Positions 1 to 5,990 of a stretch of DNA of 10,153 bases are shown here, piece by piece. The translations under genes were made by a program, and so were the position numbers. Below the pieces are notes generated by a model, which was not told the origin of the DNA, made no database searches, and was given only the letters and a program-made list of their open reading frames with translations. Numbering within the stretch: the first letter of the stretch is position 1; each line of letters starts with the position of its first letter. Source of the DNA: an uncultured Clostridia bacterium (lineage in GTDB: Bacteria; Bacillota; Clostridia; Oscillospirales; CAG-272); the NCBI GenBank assembly GCA_947624945.1, contig CANQMJ010000086.1:1-10153 (forward strand). Reading direction: 5' to 3'.

Positions 1-429
1 GACGCCGCGTCCGCGTCGTTTGCGGAGATAAAGAAAACGCTTGGCTCCGTCGCCGACGACAAGGGCACGATAGTGCTCGCCACAGTTGAGGGCGACGTCC
101 ACGACATAGGCAAGAACATCTGCGCGGCGATACTGTCCAACTACGGCTACGACGTCCGCGACCTCGGCCGCGACGTGAAGCCAGAACGCGTCGTCGAGGA
201 GGTATTGCGCACCGGCGCGCGCCTCGTCGGGCTGTCCGCGCTCATGACGACGACAGTACCCGCGATGAAGCGAACGATAGAGGCGCTTCGCGCGTCCGGC
301 GCGGACTGCAAGATACTCGTCGGCGGCGCTGTTTTGACCGAGGAGCTCGCCGCCGAGATCGGCGCCGACTATTACTCGCCCGACGCGATGTCCGACGTGA
401 AGATCGCCGCCGAGGTATACGGCCGCTGA
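1..429 (+). CDS. metH: C-terminal cobalamin-binding domain, probably methionine synthase (5' partial)
   Basis: The frame is open at the window edge, so the 142 residues seen are the C-terminus of a longer protein. The cobalamin signature DxHxxG is present as DVHDIG (window residues 32-37); its His is the lower cobalt ligand in this family. GLSALMTTT (residues 78-86) and GGAVLTEE (residues 108-115) follow, as in B12-binding Rossmann domains. The stretch before the His motif (FAEIKKTL, then KGTIVLATV) resembles the linker of homocysteine methyltransferases, which favours a short clostridial MetH over a free-standing corrinoid protein of the MtaC/MttC type; only upstream sequence can settle this. 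The protein stops right after the B12 domain. If it is MetH, it therefore lacks the C-terminal AdoMet activation domain and would need a separate reactivation partner. Its predicted job is to carry the methyl group on cob(III)alamin in the cytoplasm. A GTG at 73 lies inside the domain and is not a likely start. Confidence 0.85.
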   Translation, partial: DAASASFAEIKKTLGSVADDKGTIVLATVEGDVHDIGKNICAAILSNYGYDVRDLGRDVKPERVVEEVLRTGARLVGLSALMTTTVPAMKRTIEALRASGADCKILVGGAVLTEELAAEIGADYYSPDAMSDVKIAAEVYGR

Positions 430-442
430 CATATTTACACAC

Positions 443-489
443 AAAAAATCACCGATACGGGGCACGACGCCTCATATCGATGATTTTTG
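443..489. terminator. Bidirectional intrinsic terminator between convergent genes
   Basis: Arms AAAAATCA (444-451) and TGATTTTT (481-488) pair. Inside them CGATA (453-457) pairs with TATCG (475-479), and GGGGC (459-463) pairs with GCCTC (469-473) using one G-U. A C/A mismatch separates each block. The outer A/T arms supply a U-rich 3' edge in both directions. The hairpin lies between the cobalamin-protein stop on the plus strand and the M50 protease stop on the minus strand, so it probably serves both. Confidence 0.75.
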
Positions 490-497
490 TTTTGCTG

Positions 498-989
498 TCA
501 CGAGTACCGCGCCACGATAAGCAACACTGCGATGACGAGCAGCTCCGCGCCGCGTCCCGTCAGCGCCATGTAGACTGCCGCGACCCATACCGCCGTCAGC
601 GTGACGCCGCATACGGCGCGGCACGTCCGCCACGCTTTGTTCGCGTCGTCGGTAAAAATACACAAAAGTGCATACATCATCATGCTGCCGTCGCTGCCGT
701 CGAGGGGCAGGAGATTGAACAGCGCCGCGCCGACGCAGTATGCGGCAAATTGCGTATGCGCGTGAAATATCGCCGCAGCGATAATGTTGGCGATACAACC
801 GCCCGCGTAAACGGCGAGCGCGCGCATATATGACGCGCCGTCCGCGTCCGCGCGGAGCGAAAGTCCTCCCCCGCCCCGCCGCAAACGAAATCCGCGCATG
901 CGCACGCCGGCGAGCATCGCCGCCGTGATGTGACCAATCTCGTGACATACGACCGCCATAGTGAGGGCGGGCAAATCGCCCGCCCTCAC
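498..989 (-). CDS. Small M50-family (site-2-type) intramembrane zinc metalloprotease
   Basis: HEIGH (residues 16-20 from the GTG start) is the HExxH zinc and catalytic motif. NLLPLDGSDG (residues 92-101) matches the second M50 motif, with Asp100 as the likely third zinc ligand. Hydrophobic segments lie near residues 8-28, 55-75, 80-111, 125-142 and 148-162, so the active site should lie in the membrane, as in SpoIVFB and RasP. The protein is short (163 residues). Only 15 residues precede HExxH, whereas SpoIVFB-like enzymes usually have a hydrophobic segment there, so the N-terminus looks trimmed. The GTG start at 989 overlaps the upstream stop as GTGA, implying translational coupling. An internal ATG at 959 is the alternative start (153 residues), but it has no Shine-Dalgarno sequence and follows directly after a perfect hairpin. 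The gene is last in the ABC transporter operon. Substrate unknown. Confidence 0.82.
   Translation of the reverse strand: MRAGDLPALTMAVVCHEIGHITAAMLAGVRMRGFRLRRGGGGLSLRADADGASYMRALAVYAGGCIANIIAAAIFHAHTQFAAYCVGAALFNLLPLDGSDGSMMMYALLCIFTDDANKAWRTCRAVCGVTLTAVWVAAVYMALTGRGAELLVIAVLLIVARYS
961..989 (-). other. 12-bp perfect GC-rich hairpin at the start of the M50 protease gene
   Basis: The arms GTGAGGGCGGGC and GCCCGCCCTCAC are perfectly complementary over 12 bp with a 5-base loop. On the minus strand the left arm begins with the GTG start codon of the M50 gene and contains the last two bases and stop overlap of the upstream gene. The right arm ends one base before the alternative ATG at 959. There is no T-tract after it, so it is not an ordinary terminator. 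It could control translation of the protease by holding the start region in a stem until ribosomes from the upstream gene open it. Confidence 0.7.
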
Positions 990-1306
990 CTCGTGTGCTC
1001 GCTTATGTACTCGTCCGCGAGCTCCCGTATCCGCATATCGTCCGCCGCGTCTGTGTCGGCGTAAGTCTCGTATTCGTCGACGTACGACATTACATACGAC
1101 GCTTCAAATGCATCGGCGGCCACCGCACTTTCGACCGACGTCGTATCTGCGGCGATGACGCCGCCCGCCATATATGACGCTGCGGCACACAACAGCACCG
1201 ACGCCGCCGCGCGCACGTTCACGCGTCGTTGCCGCTCGTTTTTCATGCCTCCGCGCGGCACGTATACCGTTTCATAAAAATCGGGTCTGTCATTCGGCAG
1301 CTGCAT
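986..1306 (-). CDS. Small single-span membrane protein of unknown function
   Basis: A 106-residue protein starting at ATG 1306 (MQLPNDRPDFYE). This start is chosen because GGAGGTG lies 4 bases upstream; the longer frame from 1360 would put that site inside the coding region. The first 35 residues are charged and basic (KNERQRRVNVR), which predicts a cytoplasmic N-terminus. One hydrophobic segment follows (AAASVLLCAAASYMAGGVIAA, roughly residues 33-53), then an acidic tail rich in Asp, Glu, Tyr and Ala. Such topology, encoded immediately before and overlapping an M50 protease, recalls the SpoIVFA/SpoIVFB arrangement. However, no SpoIVFA-type peptidase fold is visible and the protein is much smaller. 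It could be a partner, inhibitor or substrate of the protease, or an accessory subunit of the transporter. I do not recognise the family. Confidence 0.68.
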   Translation of the reverse strand: MQLPNDRPDFYETVYVPRGGMKNERQRRVNVRAAASVLLCAAASYMAGGVIAADTTSVESAVAADAFEASYVMSYVDEYETYADTDAADDMRIRELADEYISEHTR

Positions 1307-1310
1307 AAAA

Positions 1311-1317
1311 CACCTCC
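1311..1317 (-). promoter_or_regulatory. Ribosome binding site fixing the start of the small membrane protein
   Basis: GGAGGTG on the minus strand, followed by TTTT and ATG at 1306. It rules out the upstream in-frame ATG at 1360, which directly follows the permease stop (TAAATG) and has no comparable site. Confidence 0.75.
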
Positions 1318-1360
1318 GATATCGTCTCTTACGAAGTATCATATGCGCCGCCGCGCGCAT

Positions 1361-3862
1361 TTATTCGACCGCTTTGAGCGATTCCGCCATGTGTATTTTC
1401 GATATCTGCCGCCGCATGAGAAGATTCACCGCCGCCGCGAACACCGTCGTTATAACGAACGCGAGCACGTAGTCCTGCCACGTCGTCACCGTTTCGAAGT
1501 GGACGAAATCTATCTTTATTCGACTCATCACGAACGCGTGGAGCGCCGTGCCGAGCGGCAGTCCCAGTATCGCCGCCATCACCGACAGTATCACGTTCTC
1601 GCGCAGGATGTAGCTGTCCGTCTCGCGCGGATAAAACCCGAGCACGAGAACTGTCGCGACCTCGCGCGAGCGCTCGGCAAGGTTGATGTTCGTCAGGTTG
1701 AATATGACTATGAATGCGAGCGCTCCCGAGAACGCTATTATCATGATGATGATGTAATCGAGGCATTCGAGCGCGCTCGATACGGCGTCGCGCGTCGACG
1801 CGGTGCGTTTCACCGCCGTGACGCTGTCCATATCGAGGAATCGCTGCGCCTCATCGTCGATATCGCCGCCGTCGGGAATACGGCAGAGCGACGTGTTCGG
1901 CTTATATTCGTCAAGCATATCGGAGAGCGTCGGCGCGCCGACTATGACGTAATTGTCGATGAAGTTGTCGAATATCCCCGACACGCGCACTGTCGTCTCG
2001 TTCCCGTCCGCGTCGCGCAGGCGAAGGCTGCCGCCGACGTTCACGCTCAGCATCTCGGATGCGCGGACGCTTATTATCGCCTCGCCGCCGCCCGGGAAAG
2101 GTACGTTTTCACCGCCGTCGGCGAAGTGCCAGAATCCGTCGGGCGCGCTCTCGAACGCGTACAAATTGACCGAGCTCGTCTTGCCTCCCGCACTCGCGTC
2201 GACGCGGTGAACGGCGCACAACGTCATATCAACATCGCCCGCATCGTCCGCAAACGCGTCTTCATCGTCAAAGCCGATCTCGAGGTCATACGTCTGCACC
2301 TCTTCGAATTGCCTGTCTCCGACGTCCGTCATCGAATCGCGTATGCCGAACGCGGTCACGACGAGCGCCGAGCAGCACCCGATGCCGATAAGCATCATGA
2401 ACAGCCGCCTTTTGTAGCGGAGCATGTTGCGCGCCGTGATCTTTGAAAGAAACGACAGCCTGTTCCAAATAAAACCGACGTGCTCGAGTATGACTCTCTT
2501 GCCCGTTTTCGCCGCCTTCGGGCGGATGAGCTGCGCCGGCTGCTCCGACAGTCCGCGCCAGCACGACAGATATCCCGCGCCGACGATGAACACGAGCGCA
2601 ACGATAAGCGTGCCGTACGCCAGCTCTGGCGACAGCACGAACTTTATCGGCGCGAAGTCGTAGAGCGCCGAATACGCGTACCAGAATATCTTCGGCAGTC
2701 CCCACGTGCCGAGAAAATAGCCCGCGCACCAGCCGAGAAGCGTTGCCGAACCCGAATAAAGCATATATTTCGCGGCGACGGCAGCGCCCGAAAATCCGAG
2801 CGATTTGAGCGTGCCTATCTGCGTGCGCTCCTCGTCGACCATTCTCGTCATCGTCGTCGTGCAGACGAGCACCGCTATCATGACGAAGAATATCGGCAGT
2901 ATGTCCGCGATGCCGCTGATGATGGAGGTGTCGTTGTCGAAGCTGACGTAGCCCGCATCCTCGCGCCGCGAAAGCACGTACGTGTCCGGCTCCGGCACCG
3001 CGTCCTCGACAGCTTCGCGTATCGCAAGACCAGCGCCATCGTCAAAGTAACCGTCGGGCAACATATCGCGCATCTCTTCGGGTACGGCATCGAACAGCGC
3101 GTCCTCGATGAGACGTTCGCGACGCGCGTCCGCGAGCTCGTCGAGTTTATCGGCTATCGCGTCCTCGTTCATATCGAGCGCGTCGTTATATTCGTCGGTG
3201 TAAACGCCGTATCCGTCCGACAGCGCCGCATACATCACGTTGTACGTCTCGATGTCGGAGAATGCATCCTCTGTCACATAGAAAAACCCCGACAGCGCGC
3301 CCGAGCCTATCGTCGTCGTGCCGCGGTCAATTCCGACGTAGAGCGGCGTCGTACCGACGCCCACTATCGTGAACTCCGTCACCGCGAACACGCCGCCGTC
3401 GCCCGTCTCCGTGACCGTTATTTTCTTGCCGATGTCGCCCTCTCCGAAGTCCTCGTCGTCGGCGAATATCTCATCAGCCGCGCGCGGCAGCCTGCCCGCC
3501 GTCACGTCGGGCATGTTCATGCGCTCCGGCATCATGATGAATCTGTACGGCACGCCCTCGCCGTCGCTGCCCGCGCGCTTCATGAACGCGTCCGCGTAAA
3601 ACGCGCACTCCGCGTCCTTTATGCCTGTCAGCGATTTTATATCGTCCGCGTCGTCTTTGTCGAATCCGAGAGTCGAGACGAGCCTGTAATCGTAAAAATC
3701 GTGCTCGGTATAATATTCGTCGAGCGTCTCTCTCATCGCGCGCTTCGTTATTTTGAGTCCGGAGAAGAACCCGACGCCGAGCGCCACGATCAAAAATATC
3801 GCCAAATACCGCGTAAAAAACGAACGTATCGTTCGAATCGTGAGCTTCAATACAGAGCGCAT
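1361..3862 (-). CDS. FtsX/MacB-type ABC transporter permease
   Basis: An 833-residue membrane protein with two FtsX domains. The first membrane span is near residues 18-38 (AIFLIVALGVGFFSG). A large extracytoplasmic region of about 260 residues follows, then a span cluster beginning near ILPIFFVMIAVLV. The coupling-helix motif VDEERTQIGTLKSLGF is the FtsX hallmark. A second copy begins near KITARNMLRYKRR, has its own external domain, and carries the matching AERSREVATVLVLGF motif. The C-terminus (MAESLKAVE) is typical of a large permease family common in Clostridia, many of which also carry a long coiled-coil insert that is absent here. The start lies one base after the stop of the ATPase gene with no clear ribosome site, so translation is probably coupled. 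Such transporters move lipids, lipoproteins or peptides or transmit mechanical signals; the substrate here cannot be read from sequence. Confidence 0.92.
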   Translation of the reverse strand: MRSVLKLTIRTIRSFFTRYLAIFLIVALGVGFFSGLKITKRAMRETLDEYYTEHDFYDYRLVSTLGFDKDDADDIKSLTGIKDAECAFYADAFMKRAGSDGEGVPYRFIMMPERMNMPDVTAGRLPRAADEIFADDEDFGEGDIGKKITVTETGDGGVFAVTEFTIVGVGTTPLYVGIDRGTTTIGSGALSGFFYVTEDAFSDIETYNVMYAALSDGYGVYTDEYNDALDMNEDAIADKLDELADARRERLIEDALFDAVPEEMRDMLPDGYFDDGAGLAIREAVEDAVPEPDTYVLSRREDAGYVSFDNDTSIISGIADILPIFFVMIAVLVCTTTMTRMVDEERTQIGTLKSLGFSGAAVAAKYMLYSGSATLLGWCAGYFLGTWGLPKIFWYAYSALYDFAPIKFVLSPELAYGTLIVALVFIVGAGYLSCWRGLSEQPAQLIRPKAAKTGKRVILEHVGFIWNRLSFLSKITARNMLRYKRRLFMMLIGIGCCSALVVTAFGIRDSMTDVGDRQFEEVQTYDLEIGFDDEDAFADDAGDVDMTLCAVHRVDASAGGKTSSVNLYAFESAPDGFWHFADGGENVPFPGGGEAIISVRASEMLSVNVGGSLRLRDADGNETTVRVSGIFDNFIDNYVIVGAPTLSDMLDEYKPNTSLCRIPDGGDIDDEAQRFLDMDSVTAVKRTASTRDAVSSALECLDYIIIMIIAFSGALAFIVIFNLTNINLAERSREVATVLVLGFYPRETDSYILRENVILSVMAAILGLPLGTALHAFVMSRIKIDFVHFETVTTWQDYVLAFVITTVFAAAVNLLMRRQISKIHMAESLKAVE

Positions 3863-3863
3863 G

Positions 3864-4565
3864 TCACCACTCGATCTCGTCGATCGGCACGACGTTTTCG
3901 TTTTTGCAATTCTCCGTTATGCGTCCGCTCTTGATGCGGATCAAACGATCCGCCATCGGCGCTATCGCCTGATTGTGCGTTATCACGACGACGGTCGCGC
4001 CGCGCTCCCGCGACAGCAAATATAGAAGCGCGAGCACCTGCTTGCCCGTTGCGTAATCGAGCGCGCCCGTCGGCTCGTCGCACAGAAGCAGACGCGGATT
4101 CTTCGACAGCGCTCTCGCTATTGCGACGCGCTGCTGCTCGCCGCCCGAAAGCTGCGCCGGAAAATTGTTCATTCTGCCGCCGAGTCCCACCATTTCGAGC
4201 GCGTCGCGCGGCGGTATCGGGTCGCGGCAGAGCTGCGACGATATCTCCACGTTTTCGAGCGCCGTAAGATTGCCGATGAGATTGTAAAACTGGAACACGA
4301 ATCCGACGTCGCGCCGTCTGTACTCCGTAAGCTCGCGCCGCGACAGCTTCGAGATGTCGCGGCCGTCAAAATATACGTGACCGTCCGTCACCGAATCCAT
4401 GCCGCCGAGAAGGTTGAGAAGCGTCGTCTTGCCGGCGCCCGACGTGCCGAGCAGCACCGTGAACTCGCCACGGTCGATGCCGAAGCTCACCCCGTCGAGC
4501 GCGTTTATTTTCCCCTCTCCCGTACCGTACGTTTTATAAACGCTGTCAAACTCTATATACGACAA
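3864..4565 (-). CDS. ABC transporter ATP-binding protein, LolD/MacB/FtsE class
   Basis: 233 residues, the normal length for the class. Walker A is GTSGAGKTT (residues 40-48), the Q-loop Gln is 92 (VFQFYNLI), the signature is LSGGEQQ (139-145), Walker B is LLLCDEP (159-165), the D-loop is GALD (167-170) and the switch His is 197 (ITHN). All catalytic elements are intact. The likely start is TTG at 4565 (TTG TCG TAT ATA), set by GGAGGCG 5 bases upstream; no ATG fits. It hydrolyses ATP at the inner face of the membrane to drive the FtsX-type permease encoded one base downstream. No convincing promoter was found in the short space behind it. It may therefore be read through from the oxidoreductase gene or use a weak promoter near the 4610-4645 hairpin. 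Confidence 0.94.
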   Translation of the reverse strand: MSYIEFDSVYKTYGTGEGKINALDGVSFGIDRGEFTVLLGTSGAGKTTLLNLLGGMDSVTDGHVYFDGRDISKLSRRELTEYRRRDVGFVFQFYNLIGNLTALENVEISSQLCRDPIPPRDALEMVGLGGRMNNFPAQLSGGEQQRVAIARALSKNPRLLLCDEPTGALDYATGKQVLALLYLLSRERGATVVVITHNQAIAPMADRLIRIKSGRITENCKNENVVPIDEIEW

Positions 4566-4570
4566 AAAAT

Positions 4571-4577
4571 CGCCTCC
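4571..4577 (-). promoter_or_regulatory. Strong ribosome binding site supporting a TTG start
   Basis: GGAGGCG on the minus strand, 5 bases before TTG at 4565. It justifies a rare TTG start for the ABC ATPase; the next residues (SYIEFDSVYKTYG) match the normal N-terminus of the family. Confidence 0.75.
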
Positions 4578-4609
4578 AAATAAAAAAAGTCATCAGTTTT
4601 ATAGGGGGT

Positions 4610-4645
4610 GCAGGGGGAAACTTTTGTCTAAAAGTTTCCCCCTGC
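4610..4645. repeat. 16-bp perfect hairpin after the oxidoreductase gene, repeat-like
   Basis: The arms GCAGGGGGAAACTTTT (4610-4625) and AAAAGTTTCCCCCTGC (4630-4645) pair perfectly around a 4-base loop. It begins 7 bases after the oxidoreductase stop on the minus strand. On that strand it is followed by ACCCCCTATAAAAC rather than a T-tract, so it is an imperfect intrinsic terminator at best. From memory, similar stems followed by CACCCCC occur between genes in gut Clostridia, which would make it a dispersed repeat; a genome search is needed to confirm this. It may stop or attenuate transcription into the ABC operon and protect the upstream mRNA end. Confidence 0.65.
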
Positions 4646-4652
4646 GGAAAAA

Positions 4653-5828
4653 TCAGTTATTATATGTACCCGAAAGGTCTGCGACCTTTGAGATTACGTC
4701 GTCCTTGATCTTAGACGTTTTGATCTTCTCCTGTAAGTATGACCAGAACTCCTCGCCGTCGTTAGGAAGCTCGACCCAGTCGTTCTTCCACGTCGACAGC
4801 ATCATCGCGTTCGATATGGACAGTCCGCGTATGCCCTCCTCGCCGGGCGCGATCAGAGGCGTGCCGTGCAGGATATGGTCAGTGAAATTCTGGCATATCT
4901 CGGTGTGAGCGCCGCCCACGCCCTCGACCTCGACGTCGATGACCTCGAACGGTATCTTTCCGAATCCGTTGTCCGTCGTCGCGTTGTACTCGCGCTCGTC
5001 GACCTCGGTGCGGTAGAACTTGAGTCCCTTGCCCTCGCGGACGAGTTTACCGCGCGTGCCCGATATTTCGAGTCTGTTCGTGCCGGGGTATTCGCCCGTC
5101 GTCGTGATGAACACGCCCGTCGCGCCGTTCGGATACTCCGCGTACGCCGTCACGTCGTCCTCGACCTCGATGTCGTGGTACTGACCGAAGCGGCAGAACG
5201 CGCGTATGCGGTTCGGCATACCGAATATCCACTGCCACAAGTCGAGGTTGTGCGGGCACTGGTTGAGCAGCACGCCGCCGCCTTCGCCCGCCCACGTCGC
5301 GCGCCATCCGCCGCTGTTGTAGTACGCCTGCGTGCGGTACCAGTCGGTGATGATCCATACGCAGCGCTTGAGCTCGCCGAGCTCGCCCGCCGCTATCATG
5401 TCGTGCATCTTCTGATAATACTTGTCCGTGCGCTGATTGAACATCAGACCGAACGCGCATCCCGACTCGTGCGCCGCCTCGATGAACGCGGGTATCTGCT
5501 TCGTGTAGACGCCTATCGGCTTCTCGCAGAGCACGTTGATGTGGCGGTGGAACGCCTCGATGCCGAATACGGGGTGCAGATAGTGCGGGACGGCGATGAG
5601 AATCGCGTCGATGAGTCCCGAGTCGAGCATTTTTATGCAGTCGTCGAACAGTGCCGGCGTCTCCGCGCCTTTCTCGGCGCAGTATGACTTGACCCATTCA
5701 AGACGGTCCGGCTTTATGTCGCAGACCGCCGTGAGGACCGCGTCTCTCACCTCGCCGCCGATGAAGCGGCGGACGTGACCCGAGCCCATGTTGCCAATGC
5801 CGACGATGCCGAATCTGACCTTTTCCAT
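4653..5828 (-). CDS. Gfo/Idh/MocA family NAD(P)-dependent oxidoreductase
   Basis: 391 residues, typical length. The N-terminal Rossmann fold has GIGNMG (residues 10-15), and Asp37 at the end of the second strand favours NAD. The family motif EKP is at 102-104 (VLCEKPIG). The C-terminal domain carries GGVLLNQCPHNLDLW (residues 184-198), where His193 and Asp196 lie in the usual catalytic region. Members oxidise or reduce sugars, inositols and related polyols in the cytoplasm; the substrate is not evident, and I see no basis for a specific name such as inositol dehydrogenase. The ATG start at 5828 has GGAGAG about 10 bases upstream and a good promoter behind it. No sugar transporter or kinase is adjacent, so the pathway is unknown. 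It appears to be a single-gene unit. Confidence 0.93.
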   Translation of the reverse strand: MEKVRFGIVGIGNMGSGHVRRFIGGEVRDAVLTAVCDIKPDRLEWVKSYCAEKGAETPALFDDCIKMLDSGLIDAILIAVPHYLHPVFGIEAFHRHINVLCEKPIGVYTKQIPAFIEAAHESGCAFGLMFNQRTDKYYQKMHDMIAAGELGELKRCVWIITDWYRTQAYYNSGGWRATWAGEGGGVLLNQCPHNLDLWQWIFGMPNRIRAFCRFGQYHDIEVEDDVTAYAEYPNGATGVFITTTGEYPGTNRLEISGTRGKLVREGKGLKFYRTEVDEREYNATTDNGFGKIPFEVIDVEVEGVGGAHTEICQNFTDHILHGTPLIAPGEEGIRGLSISNAMMLSTWKNDWVELPNDGEEFWSYLQEKIKTSKIKDDVISKVADLSGTYNN

Positions 5829-5872
5829 TATATGTCGCTCTCCTTTTTATTTTGTTGGTATCCTCTCCGTAC

Positions 5873-5901
5873 AGTATACCGCATTTGCGCGGAAATGTCC
5901 A
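5873..5901 (-). promoter_or_regulatory. Sigma-A promoter of the oxidoreductase gene
   Basis: On the minus strand, TGGACA (5901-5896) and TATACT (5878-5873) are separated by 17 bases; each matches five of six consensus positions. The 14 bases at 5879-5892, within the spacer, form an imperfect dyad with CCGC and GCGG ends, which could be an operator. Confidence 0.78.
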
Positions 5902-5943
5902 TATGATACGGGAAATTTTTTATATATGCGCGCCTGCTTTCGC

Positions 5944-5980
5944 AAAAAACCGCCGCCGCGGCATGCGCGGCGGCGGTTTT
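5944..5980 (-). terminator. Intrinsic terminator of the sigma factor-serpin operon
   Basis: A 15-bp perfect stem, with arms AAAACCGCCGCCGCG (5946-5960) and CGCGGCGGCGGTTTT (5966-5980), surrounds a 5-base loop. On the minus strand it is followed by a six-T run (5949-5944). It sits 10 bases after the serpin stop and isolates the operon from the oxidoreductase gene, which has its own promoter. Confidence 0.92.
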
Positions 5981-5990
5981 CACGTTCATT

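Noticed and set aside
1229..2446. A 405-codon open frame on the plus strand opposite the permease gene
   Set aside because: It is rich in Arg, His and Val, has no ribosome site or family motif, and lies antisense to a clear FtsX permease. Such mirror frames are common in GC-rich genes.
2480..3934. A 484-codon open frame on the plus strand opposite the permease and ATPase genes
   Set aside because: Same Arg/His/Val-rich mirror composition, no start signal, and it crosses the junction of two well-supported genes.
4582..4609. Promoter for the ABC operon using TATAAA after the hairpin
   Set aside because: The only matching -35-like box (TAGACA) is about 21 bases away, too far for a sigma-A promoter.
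4866..5687. A 273-codon plus-strand frame and a 216-codon minus-strand frame (5047-5697) within the oxidoreductase gene
   Set aside because: The oxidoreductase frame shows all family motifs; these are its shadows with skewed composition.
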